Assembly: GCF_902459465.1 (NCBI RefSeq)
Contig: NC_047066.1
Location: 16,371,047-16,435,046, forward strand
From: Asterias rubens
Taxonomy: Eukaryota > Echinodermata > Asteroidea > Forcipulatida > Asteriidae
Direction: 5' to 3'
DNA: 64,000 nucleotides
Below the pieces are notes generated by a model that was not told the DNA's origin, ran no database searches, and was given only the letters and a program-made list of their open reading frames with translations. Each line of letters opens with the position of its first letter. Within the stretch, counting starts at the first letter, position 1. Position numbers and translations under genes: made by a program. Positions 45,885 to 57,864 of the stretch are shown one piece after another.

Positions 45885-48800
45885 TAATAAGGTGACATAC
45901 AAAGAGGGACATTTGTGATTTGTTGGGGTATTTTTCGACGAGGAATGAAAATATAAAAATATACCTCCGGCTTTTACCATCTAGTCAAAAATAAAAATAA
46001 ATGCTTCACACGACCGTACGGTGTACGCTGTATGTGTGTACACTGCATAGGCCTAGTGAAGACGGGCTATCAAAAGACGTAACTTTTTTAAGTCTTTTTC
46101 ATAAATAATAAAAATATAAAAAAAAAATGGTTACCAGGTGACATACATAGAGAGTCGTTTGTGATTTTTTGGTAATTTTCCGAGGAGTAATAAAGAAAAA
46201 AAATGTTACCTCCGGCTTTTACCATTTAGTCAAAAAGAATAATAAATGCATCACACGACCGTACGTTGTACACTGTATGTGTGTCGCTGCATAGGCCTAG
46301 TGAAGACGGGCTATCAAAAGACGTAATTTTTTTAGTCCTTTTTCATAAATAATAAAAATGTAAAAAAAAAATGGTAATAAGGTGACATACATAGAGAGTC
46401 GTTTGTGATTTTTTGGTAATTTTCCGAGGAGTAATAAAGAAAAAAAAGGTTACCTCCGGCTTTTACCATCTAGTCTAAAAGAATAATAAATGCTTCACAC
46501 GACCGTAAGGTGTACACTGTATGTGTGTCGCTGCATAGGCCTAGTGAAGACGGGCTATCAAAAGACGTAATTTTTTTAGTCCTTTTTCATAAATAATAAA
46601 AATGTAAAAAAATAATGGTTATAAGGTGACATAAATAGAGATTCGTTTGTGATTTTTTGGTAATTTTCCGAGGAGTAATAAAGAAAAAAAGGTTACCTCC
46701 GGCTTTTACCATCTAGTCTAAAAGAATAATAAATGCATCACACGACCGTATGGTGTACACTGTATGTGTGTCGCTGCATAGGCCTAGTGAAGACGGGCTA
46801 TCAAAAGACGTAATTTTTTTAGTCCTTTTTCATAAATAATAAAAATGTAAAAAAATAATGGTTATAAGGTGACATACATAGAGAGTAGTTTGTGATTTTT
46901 GGGTAATTTTCCGAGGAGTAATAAAGAAAAAAAAAGGTTACCTCCGGCTTTTACCATCTAGTCTAAAAGAATAATAAATGCTTCACACGACCGTACGTTG
47001 TACACTGTATGTGTGTCGCTGCACAGGCCTAGTGAAGACGGGCTATCAAAAGACGTAATTTTTTTAGTCCTTTTTCATAAATAATAAAAATGTAAAGAAA
47101 TAATGGTTATAAGGTGACATACATAGAGAGTCGTTTGTGATTTTTTAGTAATTTTCCGAGGAGTAATAAAAAAAAAAAAGGTTACCTCCGGCTTTTACCA
47201 TCTAGTCAAAAAGAATAATAAATGCTTCACACGACCGTACGTTGTACACTGTATGTGTGTCGCTGCATAGGCCTAGTGAAGACGGGCTATCAAAAGACGT
47301 AATTTTTTTAGTCCTTTTTCATAAATAATAAAAATGTAAAAAAATAATGGTTATAAGGTGACATAAATAGAGATTCGTTTGTGATTTTTTGGTAATTTTC
47401 CGAGGAGTAATAAAGAAAAAAAATGTTACCTCCGGCTTTTACCATCTAGTCAAAAATAAAAATAAATGCTTCACACGACCGTACGTTGTACACTGTATGT
47501 GTGTCGCTGCATAGGCCTAGTGAAGACGGGCTATCAAAAGACGTAATTTTTTTAGTCCTTTTTCATAAATAATAAAAATGTAAAAAAATAATGGTTATAA
47601 GGTGACATACATAGAGAGTCGTTTGTGATTTTTTGGTAATTTTCCGAGGAGTAATAAAGAAAAAAAAGGTTACCTCCGGCTTTTACCATCTAGTCTAAAA
47701 GAATAATAAATGCTTCACACGACCGTAAGGTGTACACTGTATGTGTGTCGCTGCATAGGCCTAGTGAAGACGGGCTATCAAAAGACGTAATTTTTTTAGT
47801 CCTTTTTCATAAATAATAAAAATGTAAAAAAATAATGGTTATAAGGTGACATACATAGAGAGTCGTTGGTGATTTTTTGGTAATTTTCCGAGGAGTAATA
47901 AAGAAAAAAAAGGTTACCTCCGGCTTTTACCATCTAGTCTAAAAGAATAATAAATGCTTCACACGACCGTACGTTGTACACTGTATGTGTGTCGCTGCAC
48001 AGGCCTAGTGAAGACGGGCTATCAAAAGACGTAATTTTTTTAGTCCTTTTTCATAAATAATAAAAATGTAAAGAAATAATGGTTATAAGGTGACATACAT
48101 AGAGAGTCGTTTGTGATTTTTTGGTAATTTTCCGAGGAGTAATAAAGAAAAAAAAGGTTACCTCCGGCTTTTACCATCTAGTCAAAAAGAATAATAAATC
48201 GTTCACACGACCGTACGTTGTACACTGTATGTGTGTCGCTGCATAGGCCTAGTGAAGACGGGCTATCAAAATACGTAATTTTAGTCCTTTTTTCATAAAT
48301 ATTAAAAATGTAAAAAAATAATGGTTATAAGGTGACAATAATAGAGAGTCGTTTGTGATTTTTTAGTAATTTTCCGAGGAGTAATAAAAAAAAAAAAGGT
48401 TACCTCCGGCTTTTACCATCTAGTCAAAAAGAATAATAATGCTTCACACGACCGTACGTTGTACACTGTATGTGTGTCGCTGCATAGGCCTAGTGAAGAC
48501 GGGCTATCAAAAGACGTAATTTTTTAGTCCTTTTTCATAAATAATAAAAATGTAAAAAAATAATGGTTATAAGGTGACATAAATAGAGATTCGTTTGTGA
48601 TTTTTTGGTAATTTTCCGAGGAGTAATAAAGAAAAAAAATGTTACCTCCGGCTTTTACCATCTAGTCAAAAATAAAAAATAAATGCTTCACACGACCGTA
48701 CGTTGTACACTGTATGTGTGTCGCTGCATAGGCCTAGTGAAGACGGGCTATCAAAAGACGTAATTTTTTTAGTCCTTTTTCATAAATAATAAAAATGTAA

Positions 48801-50127
48801 AAAAATAATGGTTATAAGGTGACATACATAGAGAGTCGTTTGTGATTTTTTGGTAATTTTCCGAGGAGTAATAAAGAAAAAAAAGGTTACCTCCGGCTTT
48901 TACCATCTAGTCAAAAAGATTAATAATTGCTTCACACGTCTGTACGGTGTACACTGTATGTGTGTCGCTGCATAGGCCTAGTGAAGACGGGCTATCAAAA
49001 GACGTAATTTTTTTGGTCCTTTTTCATAAATAATAAAAATGTAAAAAAATAACGGTTATAAGGTGACATACATAGAGAGTCGTTGGTGATTTTTTGGTAA
49101 TTTTCCGAGGAGTAATAAAGAAAAAAAAGGTTACCTCCGGCTTTTACCATGTAGTCAAAAAGAATAATAAATGCTTCACACGACCGTACGTTGTACACTG
49201 TATGTGTGTCGCTGCATAGGCCTAGTGAAGACGGGCTATCAAAATACGTATTTTTAGTCCTTTTTTCATAAATAATAAAAATGTAAAAAAATAATTGTTA
49301 TCAGGTGACATACATAGAGAGTCGTTTGTGATTTTTTGGTAATTTTCCGAGGAGTAATAAAGAAAAAAAAGGTTACCTCCGGCTTTTACCATCTAGTCAA
49401 AAAGAATAATAAATGCTTCACACGACCGTATACGGTGTACACTGTATGTGTGTACACTGCATAGGCCTAGTGAAGACGGGCTATCAAAAGACGTAATTTT
49501 AGTCCTTTTTTCATAAATATTAAAAATGTAAAAAAATAATGGTTATCAGGTGACATAAATAGAGAGTCGTTTGTGATTTTTTAGTAATTTTCCGAGGAGT
49601 AATGAAGAAAAAAAAGGTTACCTCCGGCTTTTACCATCTAGTCAAAAAGAATAATAAAAGCTTCACACGGCCGTACGCTGTACACTGTGTACGCTGCATA
49701 GGCCTAGTGAAGACGGGCTATCAAAATACGTATTTTTAGTCCTTTTTTCATAAATAATAAAAATGTAAAAAAATAATGGTTATCAGGTGACATAAATAGA
49801 GAGTCGTTTGTGATTTTTTGGTAATTTTCCGAGGAGTAATAAAGAAAAAAAAGGTAACCTCCGGCTTTTACCATGTAGTCAAAAATAAAAATAAATGCTT
49901 CACACGACCGTATACGGTGTACACTGTATGTGTGTACACTGCATAGGCCGAGTGAAGACGGGCTATCAAAATACGTAATTTTAATATTTTTTTATAAATA
50001 ATAAAAATGTAAAAAAATAATGGTTATAAGGTGACATAAATAGAGATTCGTGTATGATTTTTTTTGTAATTTTCCGAGGAGTAATAAAGAAATAAAATTA
50101 ACCTCCGGCTATATACCTTTCTAGTCT
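45885..50127 (-). repeat. 244-bp tandem array, right, about 18 units, inverted relative to the left one
   Basis: GTTACCTCCGGCTTTTACCA recurs about 18 times from 45963 to 50101 at about 243-bp spacing. Each unit is the reverse complement of the left array's unit. The innermost (45885-45990) and outermost (after 49980) units are the most diverged; the outermost ends CTCCGGCTATATACC. Confidence 0.95.
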
Positions 50128-51284
50128 AATACACCATAATTTCTGCAGGGTTCTCGCGTGGTGCGTGTACAGGCAATTACGCACCAACTACACGGTGCGT
50201 ATACACACCTCCGTTTGTTTTTGAGGGCGCTACAGTGTGACCTTGTTTACTCAACACAAGTACTCCACACGACCAGTCGGTTCGTACCGTGGGGGCATAG
50301 TTTTCCCCCACTCAATCGGTACAGAATTGAATTTTAATCCCCGTAAACTGCATAAGAGTCTTCCAAACTTCACTCTGAGTGTGTAAGTAATATTTCTAAA
50401 TTAAATATCACGCAATTAACGCAACCTCCGGCTACCTCCGGCTACCTCCGACCTCCGACTTTTACCAACACCCTGAATTCGTGAGCTGTAAACAACAAGG
50501 TGCAAGGATGCCAATCCAAACAAGATGAAGAAAGGACAGTGATGAGACCAAAGAGTAAGGATGATGAGACCAATATAATTATGGGGTTTTATGATATTGG
50601 ATAATAGATAGAACGTGGGACCGAGACTATTGGCATTGCAACCAGCAGTACGTCTCATTTGAGTTATTTCACGGTCTGAGGTTTCTATGAATTCATGAAC
50701 TTTTGACAAGAAGAACATTACTCTATGAGAAGAACAAGTAGTAACCCAGTCTCCATTTTGGTCTGATGGTCTGATACTTTTAGCGCAGTTGATTTTAAGA
50801 ACCGGGGAATTGTGTATAAAGTATTAATTTGCCTGGAAATTGTGGAAGACCATGATATACTTCACTTTGATTAATGGGGATTGTCATTAATTAGTCACTA
50901 ATTGTTATGGTTGCGGTAATGAGCCCTCCTGCCGACTCCACCGTCGGCGGGGGGGGGGGGGGGGTGGAGGGTTAAGTTATTGCAACTATAATTAAATGTT
51001 ATAGCTTGATGGAATTACTTGCGATAACGTAACAAGAAGGGTTTACAATATCGCAACTAGATTGGAATCACATATGACAAGGCATTATTATTGGAGTTTT
51101 GCTTTTGAAAAGAGTGCAGCAGCACATCGAGTGTTTGGGGGTCGAGAGACGGACCATAGTATTTTTGTACTCAAACACTTGTTTTAATTGCGGGCATATT
51201 GTATTGGAGTATTTAATTTCCTTGTATTTAAAGTGTCATCTTATCTTAATCATCCAACCAACATGACCAGTTTCAAGAACAATC
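50128..51284. other. Flank of the transposon; no gene recognised
   Basis: At 50424-50467 three abutting copies of CTACCTCCGGCTACC-like sequence plus CGACTTTTACCAAC recall the array unit. A G-run (50949-50964) sits inside a hairpin of CCGACTCCACCGTCGG. The 100-codon minus frame at 50416-50718 has hydrophobic segments but no recognised motif. Confidence 0.4.
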
Positions 51285-51817
51285 TGAGCCCAATTTCATT
51301 GCTCTGCTTACCGCCAAATTGAACGATTACTTTAACCATTCTCCGCTTACTAGCTGGTAGCTGTGTAAGCGTAGAATGCCCAGTAGCGTTGAGTTGCACG
51401 CGCCCGCCAAAATTTGCCACTTACCCGTAAAACAGGCTTGACGTATAGGATTTGAGGCATTGCATTATGAGGTAACAATATATATTTGGTTTGCGGTAAC
51501 ACCATGTGTGTATCTACTTGCCAGGTAGAGTTAGTTCTTAGAGAACTGTTCTTAGACAACTGTCTTGTTTTATTCTACGTGGAGTAGATTGTTCGGGTGT
51601 TCGGGAGACTTCTCAGTTTTGAAAAGAATTGTCCTGCTTATTAACTATTGCCTGGGCGGATCTGGTATAGAAATAGACTTTATCTAATAGGATAATAATA
51701 CATGTAACCTGCACTGCCGCGGAGTCAGTTCTTGAATTGTTCTCTGGCTTGACGTGAGCACAGAACTCCCTGCTTCCACAAGCGCCGATTCCCAATATGA
51801 TAAGCAGAGCCATGTTG
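51285..51817. mobile_element. MITE of the GGGCCCAATTTCATGG family, copy 2, split by an insertion
   Basis: The left part (51285-51444: GAGCCCAATTTCATTGCTCT, then CTTACCCGTAAAACAGG) and the right part (51746-51817: GAGCACAGAACTCCCTGC to AAGCAGAGCCATG) match 18787-18985. They are separated by 301 bp. Confidence 0.75.
51445..51745. mobile_element. 301-bp insertion with 10-bp target duplication, type unknown
   Basis: GGCTTGACGT stands at 51435-51444 and again at 51746-51755. In the intact MITE copy the site occurs once, so the duplication marks an insertion. No terminal inverted repeat and no A-tail are seen. It includes TTTGCGGTAACACCATGTG, also present in similar form at 59980. A SINE is possible. 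Confidence 0.65.
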
Positions 51818-52288
51818 TGCCAAACTTTGTTGACACCCGTCACCAATACTTTGTACCAGTGTTTGCAAATATTTGTGGAAACTTCCTTCCCACAACTCAC
51901 TGCATGCGTGATTCCAGTGATGACACAATGTCCCATAAGATTAAAACGTGTAATGTTTTCCTCTTTGTATTGAGGTGTGCCATTTACCCTCCTGCCTTGT
52001 TTAGGAAATATCATTCCCACATGCTCACACTAATTCTAATGAGACTAGGCTGAGATTTTATTACCACCCTCATCAAATTGTTGATCTTCCCCATCAGGTG
52101 CAAGGTGCTGACAGTGAAACATATAGACTCAAGTTGAGTTGATGATGGTGTGCTGTCTGAGTGTAGTTCAGGGGCTTCTCCAGGCTAAGATGAGACCAGC
52201 CATGTGGGTACCGGGCATCAGACTCGCCCACAGCCACAAAGAAAAGTAGCTTAAGAAATATCATAAAAGGCTATAAATACCTATTTTA
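51818..52288. other. No certain feature
   Basis: A long open stretch (about 51815-52050) and acceptor-like sites (for example CTTCCCCATCAG near 52097) may belong to upstream exons of the following gene. I could not define one with both splice sites and the right phase. Confidence 0.3.
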
Positions 52289-52675
52289 AGGCACTGTACA
52301 CTATTGGTAATTGTCATAGACCAGTCTCTCACTTGGTGGATTCCCCCCCCCCAAAGAAAATGCATAGAATAACAAATCTGTGAAAAAATTGGGCTCAATT
52401 GGTAATCAACGTTGCAAGAGAATAATGAAAGAAAAACACCCTTGTTGATTTGTACTGTGTATGCTTTCAGATGCATAATAAAAGGCTTCAGGCCTGAAGT
52501 ATTTTATTACTTGAGTAAAAAATTACCTCTTTCTCAAAAACTACATTACTTTATAGAGGGAGCCGTTTCTCACAATTTGTTATACTTTCAACAGCTCTCC
52601 ATTCCTTGTTACCAAAGACATTTTTATGCTAACAAATATTTTTAGTAATTACAAATAGCTATGTCCAGTGCCTTT
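52289..52675 (+). mobile_element. Family A MITE, nearly full length
   Basis: TTAA then GGCACTGTACACTATTGG at the left and TGTCCAGTGCCTTTGA at the right. It has an internal C-run replacing part of the CACTTGGTG block. Confidence 0.8.
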
Positions 52676-52777
52676 GAGGAAATTACTTTTTAAGTAAAGC
52701 ATTGATGATCATTTGTTATAGGTGAGTCTATGTGATGTTTGACAAGCCTAGATTTTAACATAGTACTTTTTGTTTAG

Positions 52778-52897
52778 CTGTGAAGAAAAGACTGGTTCAA
52801 CTTCAACATTTAAACTCTGCAAAAAAAGACTATTGTGATTGGAGCATTTCCCCACACAGAGAAGGTCTTCATGAAAACACTTTATACAGACATTCAG
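52778..52897 (+). CDS. Unidentified host gene, internal exon a
   Basis: Acceptor TTTTTGTTTAG|CTGTG and donor CATTCAG|GTTTGC bound 120 bp. The exon is read as two bases, 39 codons (VKKRLVQLQHLNSAKKDYCD, then WSISPHREGLHENTLYRHS) and one base. The single G joins AG of the next exon as Glu, so phases agree. The donor is weak after GT. Composition is that of an ordinary soluble protein; no domain is recognised. Earlier exons should lie upstream. Confidence 0.6.
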
Positions 52898-53532
52898 GTT
52901 TGCTTCTAGTGATTTTCTACAGCGTTTCACCTCTGTTGACCTTGGTTTGAATCCCATCTTATAAAAAGCTGGATGTGGATTGGGTGTTGACCACAGTCCC
53001 AGGTAGAGGGTTGTTCTCCCACATTCGTCATCTTCTCTACACAGGTATCTTCAGGCATGTGGGTTACAGTGCAGGGCATGAGGCATTGTTGAGGAGTATT
53101 TGTTTCATATCAGAAATATGTAAGCAGTAGCATAACCGGAGGGGTGCGCAGTTGGGGTTGGAGGGGGAGCCCCCTCCCCACTCAGAACCCTTGCCCCCTC
53201 TTGCTAAATGAGATTTATTTTAAATGCACAATCTAATGGTTTGATTCGTTGAAATAACCCCCCCCCCCCTCCCAAAAAAAAAAAAAAATTAGTAATAATA
53301 ATAATAATAATAATAAAATAAAAATTAAATAAATAAATAAATAAACAAACAATTAAACAAACAAACAAAACAAAAACACATAAGCTGTACGATTCTGCCC
53401 CACCTTCCACACCCCTTCAAATGAAAATGCTTGGATAAGCCACTGTGAATGAGAGTATCGTGTAAATAATACTGCACAATTATTTGTTATCACTTTCTGT
53501 CTTACTCTGTTTCCCTTTATTGTGGGTGCCAG

Positions 53533-53678
53533 AGGCAAGACTAAACTTTGTTTTACCCTGTCGCCATAGGTGGTCCTGTCCAGACAGCCAACCTGAAGCT
53601 TGTGTAGATGAGATTATTAGAGCTGTTGAAATAGTTCAATCTTTAAAGGAGACCAACAGTACCTACCTTGTCAGTAAG
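53533..53678 (+). CDS. Unidentified host gene, internal exon b
   Basis: Acceptor GTGGGTGCCAG|AGGCAAG and a perfect donor GTAAG|GTAAGA. The product is ARLNFVLPCRHRWSCPDSQP, then EACVDEIIRAVEIVQSLKET and NSTYLVSK. The helix-like ACVDEIIRAVEIVQSL reads as genuine protein. The exon ends in phase 0 and the next begins in phase 0. The following 1.95-kb intron holds the 30-bp minisatellite. No family is recognised. Confidence 0.7.
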
Positions 53679-53860
53679 GTAAGATGGTTGGAGAGTGCTT
53701 CTATGACTGTTTCACCATTTAGAGACAATAGTGGCCTTGGTGGCTGGGACCAAATTAGAATGTGGCTTTAACATTATTTATTGAGCCATGTATACTAAAA
53801 ACAAGAAATTGGTCCTGATTTAGCAAAAATAAATTCATATAAACAATATGTATTTTATAG

Positions 53861-55191
53861 GCCCTATACAGTGCAAAATCAGACATCTAGGCCCTATACA
53901 GTGCAAAATCAGACATCTAGGCCCTATACAGTGCAAAATCAGACATCTAGGCCCTATACAGTGCAAAATCAGAAATATAGGCCCTATACAGTGCAAAATC
54001 AGACATCTAGGCCCTATACAGTGCAAAATCAGACATCTAGGCCCTATACAGTGCAAAATCAGACATCTAGGCCCTATACAGTGCAAAATCAGACATCTAG
54101 GCCCTATACAGTGCAAAATCAGACATCTAGGCCCTATACAGTGCAAAATCAGACATCTAGGCCCTATACAGTGCAAAATCAGACATCTAGGCCCTATACA
54201 GTGTAAAATCAGACATCTAGGCCCTATACAGTGCAAAATCAGACATCTAGGCCCTATACAGTGCAAAATCAGACATCTAGGCCCTATACAGTGCAAAATC
54301 AGACATCTAGGCCCTATACAGTGCAAAATCAGAAATATAGGCCCTATACAGTGCAAAATCAGACATCTAGGCCCTATACAGTGCAAAATCAGACATCTAG
54401 GCCCTATACAGTGCAAAATCAGACATCTAGGCCCTATACAGTGCAAAATCAGACATCTAGGCCCTATACAGTGCAAAATCAGACATCTAGGCCCTATACA
54501 GTGCAAAATCAGACATCTAGGCCCTATACAGTGCAAAATCAGACATCTAGGCCCTATACAGTGCAAAATCAGACATCTAGGCCCTATACAGTGCAAAATC
54601 AGACATCTAGGCCCTATACAGTGCAAAATCAGACATCTAGGCCCTATACAGTGTAAAATCAGACATCTAGGCCCTATATACAGTGTAAAATCAGACATCT
54701 AGGCCCTATACATGTACAGTGAAAATCAGACATCTAGGCCCTTTACAGTGCAAAATCAGACATCTAGGCCCTATACAGTGCAAAATCAGACATCTAGGCC
54801 CTATACAGTGCAAAATCAGACATCTAGGCCCTATACAGTGCAAAATCAGACATCTAGGCCCTATACAGTGCAAAATCAGACATCTAGGCCCTATACAGTG
54901 TAAAATCAGACATCTAGGCCCTATACAGTGTAAAATCAGACATCTAGGCCCTATACATGTACAGTGCAAAATCAGACATCTAGGCCCTATACAGTGCAAA
55001 ATCAGACATCTAGGCCCTATACAGTGCAAAATCAGACATCTAGGCCCTATACAGTGCAAAATCAGACATCTAGGCCATATACAGTGCAAAATCAGACATC
55101 TAGGCCCTATACAGTGCAAAATCAGACATCTAGGCCCTATACAGTGCAAAATCAGACATCTAGGCCCTATACAGTGCATAATCAGACATCT
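53861..55191. repeat. 30-bp minisatellite, about 44 copies, in an intron
   Basis: The unit is GCCCTATACAGTGCAAAATC plus AGACATCTAG. Most copies are identical. Rare variants include AGAAATATAG at two units exactly 360 bp apart (53971 and 54331), GTGTAAAATC, and slips of 2-6 bp after 54670. Because 30 is divisible by three, frames of more than 280 codons stay open on both strands; they are artefacts of the repeat. It is not a CRISPR array, as there are no spacers. Confidence 0.97.
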
Positions 55192-55629
55192 ATTTTTAAT
55201 GGTCTCTATCTCAATGGATCTAAAAACCACAGAGAATTTCTAAAATATATTGTGTTTTATAATGCTTACATGATTATTATTATAATTACCAACCTTGATT
55301 TTTTTCTGAACAAGTATATGCTTTGGACCTAGTTGTTGTCCAAGCAATGTTAAAATCACTCTTTGGGAAATATGTAGTTTGACAATTCAAACAAGACTCC
55401 ATTGTTGTATGACCTAAGCTATCATTTGTGGCACCATTGGGTTGTGTCTTTTACTTCTAATACAACATTGCGTGCAATTTTCCTGACCAGAATTGCCCTT
55501 ACCAAACATTGATATGGGAATTGGTCTTGAGAACTTCAATTTAGAGAGTCAAATTGCCAGAGTTTCATGACTCTAGTGGTGAGATTGTGGTACCTAGATC
55601 GTTGAGATTGTTCTCGCTCTTTCTTCCAG
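55192..55629. other. Intron remainder
   Basis: No repeat family or exon is recognised between the minisatellite and exon c. Confidence 0.5.
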
Positions 55630-55740
55630 GTGGACAGGGAAAAGTTTACCATTCAAATTTTGAACTGGACCTTAGTGGAATGGCTGGATGTTGTTGAGAT
55701 TGAGTTCAAGCATGGTCAAGAGCAAGGAACAGAAGCCGAG
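55630..55740 (+). CDS. Unidentified host gene, internal exon c
   Basis: Acceptor CTCTTTCTTCCAG|GTGGAC and donor GCCGAG|GTACTT give exactly 37 codons: VDREKFTIQILNWTLVEWLD, then VVEIEFKHGQEQGTEAE. Joined to exon b this reads ..YLVSK-VDREKFTIQ.. without a break. The strong polypyrimidine tract and phase-0 ends support it. No domain is recognised. Confidence 0.72.
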
Positions 55741-56320
55741 GTACTTGAATGAGTCTCATGCTCATACCATGCTTTAGATGTTTCTTAGAACTGGCAGTGC
55801 ACTTGGCCTGATTTCATCGAGTTGCCCCAAACAGAAAATATTGCCTAACAGTTTTCTGCTAAGCAAAAGACAGCAGGATACCAGACACATTTAGTACATG
55901 TGGCATAGAATTGTAGCTGGTAAAACCTTATTGTGGTAATTGTTCAGAGCTGAGCTACATTTTATGCTTGAAGCAGCTTCATGAAATTGGGCTGTGGTAA
56001 ATTTCTTAGAGATGAGCACATACTCATAAAACTCTATAGCAAAAGTTATGCGAAGCATTAAACATCTTTCTGTGCAGAAAAGGAATATAATGTATATTGG
56101 TAAAAATGCCATGTTTTTTACATTGTTAGCTAGCTCAGGTCTTCTACCTAGTGCTAGGATTCTATTGCTCAATACATATTGTGTAAGGGTAAAAACAAAT
56201 TATGTTCTTTATCCCTGACGCAAAAAATAACATCTATTTAATCGATGCAGTACATGCTGCTAAAACATGGGAGTCAAACTGCTTCCAGCCATCAGGCTAG
56301 CTTGATCTAGTGATATGACA
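55741..56320. other. Intron, no feature recognised
   Basis: A 93-codon reverse frame (55891-56172) has no supporting signal. Confidence 0.45.
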
Positions 56321-56402
56321 TCTAGTGGTCTAGTGAAAAGACATAAGAACTATCTGCTCTGCAGGCAGTGCAGAGATCGTGGGTTCGAATCCCAAGTGAA
56401 TT
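56320..56402 (+). mobile_element. tRNA-derived SINE head (likely)
   Basis: TCTAGTGGTCTAGTG resembles a Pol III A box, and CGTGGGTTCGAATCCCAAG is a perfect B box about 45 bp later, preceded by TCTGCTCTGCAGGCAG. It does not fold as an intact tRNA, so a SINE head is preferred. Confidence 0.5.
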
Positions 56403-56500
56403 GCCTGTGGATATTTTTGTTCACAGACTTCGACTAAAGTACTAAGTAAACAGGTCCTAATTAACATCGATGAAGGTTAAACAAAAATAATATCATTTAA

Positions 56501-56879
56501 AGGCAGTGGACACTGTTGGTAATTGTCAAAGACGAGCCTTCACAGTTCGTGTATCTCAACATATGCATAAAATAACAAACCTGTGAAAGTTTGAGCTCAA
56601 TTGATCATCAAACCTGCAAGATAATAATGAAAGAAAAAAACACCCCTGTCACACGAAGTTTTGTGCGTTTAGATGGTTGATTTCGAGACCTCAAGTTCTA
56701 AATCTGAGGTCCCAAAATCAAATTCGTGGAAAATTACTTCTTTCTCGAAAACTATGGCACTTCAGAGGGAGACGTTTCTCACACTGTTTTATACCATCAA
56801 CCTCTCCCAATTACTCGTTACCAAGAAATGTTTTATGCTAACAATTGTTTTGAGTAATTACCAATAGTGTCCACTGTCT
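56501..56879 (+). mobile_element. Family A MITE, full length, TTAA on both sides
   Basis: TTAA at 56497-56500 and 56880-56883. Termini AGGCAGTGGACACTGTTGG and CCAATAGTGTCCACTGTCT. 379 bp, same length as the copy at 19413. Confidence 0.88.
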
Positions 56880-57171
56880 TTAAGTTTGTTAGTAAACAAA
56901 CACGCGAGTCTCGCAATACATGAGGTTAATTTTAAGCTTAGATTAAGTTAAAGGGGCTGTGTCGTCATGACCAAAGTAGGCCTGTGGCTGTATATAAAAA
57001 ATATGGAACTATGATTTCCCAACACCCCCCGGTGTAATAAAAGGTTTTCGCGTCCTGTAACTGGGGGGCATGTTTGTATGTACAGCCACTGGCCTGCTTA
57101 TTTGATCATGTTGACACGGCCTCAAAACGAGCTCCTTACCATTATTTTTGTATTGTTAAATTTGTCTGCAG

Positions 57172-57234
57172 TGTCTTTCTTTCTCAAGCGGTTTGTTTCC
57201 AACGTGGTTTCCACTCTGTTTCATACTCAACTCG
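57172..57234 (+). CDS. Unidentified host gene, possible exon d
   Basis: Acceptor TTTGTCTGCAG|TGTCTTTC and donor CAACTCG|GTAAGA bound 63 bp. That is 21 codons in the phase left by exon c (CLSFSSGLFPTWFPLCFILN, then S), hydrophobic. A second frame is open too, so this exon is less sure than b and c. With or without it, exon e stays in frame. Confidence 0.45.
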
Positions 57235-57393
57235 GTAAGAACAAATGGATAGGGATCTTCTTGAATTGGTGGAAGCTAAAGTATTCCAACCATAAGAAGA
57301 GGTTTCATCATAGTTTGTGTCAGCAATACCATATCCACTTAGTTCAACTGTCTTTCAATTCCATTATTTGTTGTTATTATTATTACAATGCTG

Positions 57394-57655
57394 GGCGACC
57401 ACTTCAAGGTGAGGGCTTCACTTCACTAATTTGGGCTGTCGACCCAATCAACTGTCACCAGGGGCAAGTTGTCACCTCTAATCCTTGGGCTGAAACATTT
57501 GGGTTACACACTTGAGCAGAAAGCACTACTTTCCCACAACTGTTGTTGCATGCTCAAGTGCACAAGTGTCATGACTGGGTATTGAACCCACACTCTGCTG
57601 CTGATAACACCAGAGTTAGGTGTACATGTAGCTGGTGAACTGGACCGCTCGGTTA
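57394..57655 (-). mobile_element. tRNA-derived SINE
   Basis: On the minus strand GTGTGGGTTCAATACCCAGT is a B box, and TAACTCTGGTGTTATCAGCAG precedes it. The body after it (GTCATGACACTTGTGCACTT, GAGCATGCAACAAC) has the layout of deuterostome SINEs. The end is near GTGAAGCCCTCACCTTG. Confidence 0.55.
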
Positions 57656-57864
57656 TGACATGTCACTTGAAATGGGCAAAACAGATTGAGATTACTAAAA
57701 CAGAATTTGTTTTTCTTCTGTAATTTGTTTGCTATGGGAAAGCTCAAAATTGTCATACAGCTAAAATGGCGCCATGATGACTACACACACAACATTCTCT
57801 ATTTCTGAGCTTGATCCACATCTCTACAGTGATCCTCTGTTTGCCATTCTTTCTTTTATCTCAG

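Larger units (their letters stand above)
30928..50127. mobile_element. Putative giant MULE-type foldback transposon (left tip in the gap)
   Basis: Two arrays of the same 244-bp unit, in opposite orientation (30928-35069 and 45885-50127), bracket a single transposase gene (41732-44860, minus) and two distinct degenerate repeat blocks beside it. Two LINEs (35070-39457) are later insertions; without them the element would be about 15 kb. The left terminus and any target duplication are hidden by the gap. Long inverted repeats made of tandem units are known from foldback elements such as Drosophila FB and the sea-urchin TU elements. Linking the arrays to this transposase as one element is inference from symmetry and position. 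Confidence 0.6.

Noticed and set aside
53835..55332. Repeat proteins of 284, 287 and 174 residues on both strands; possible CRISPR array
   Set aside because: The 30-bp unit is a multiple of three with no stops, so all these frames are open by arithmetic. Repeats abut without spacers and the DNA is animal, so it is not CRISPR.
56320..56402. Functional tRNA gene
   Set aside because: A and B boxes are present but the cloverleaf does not close, so a SINE head is more likely.
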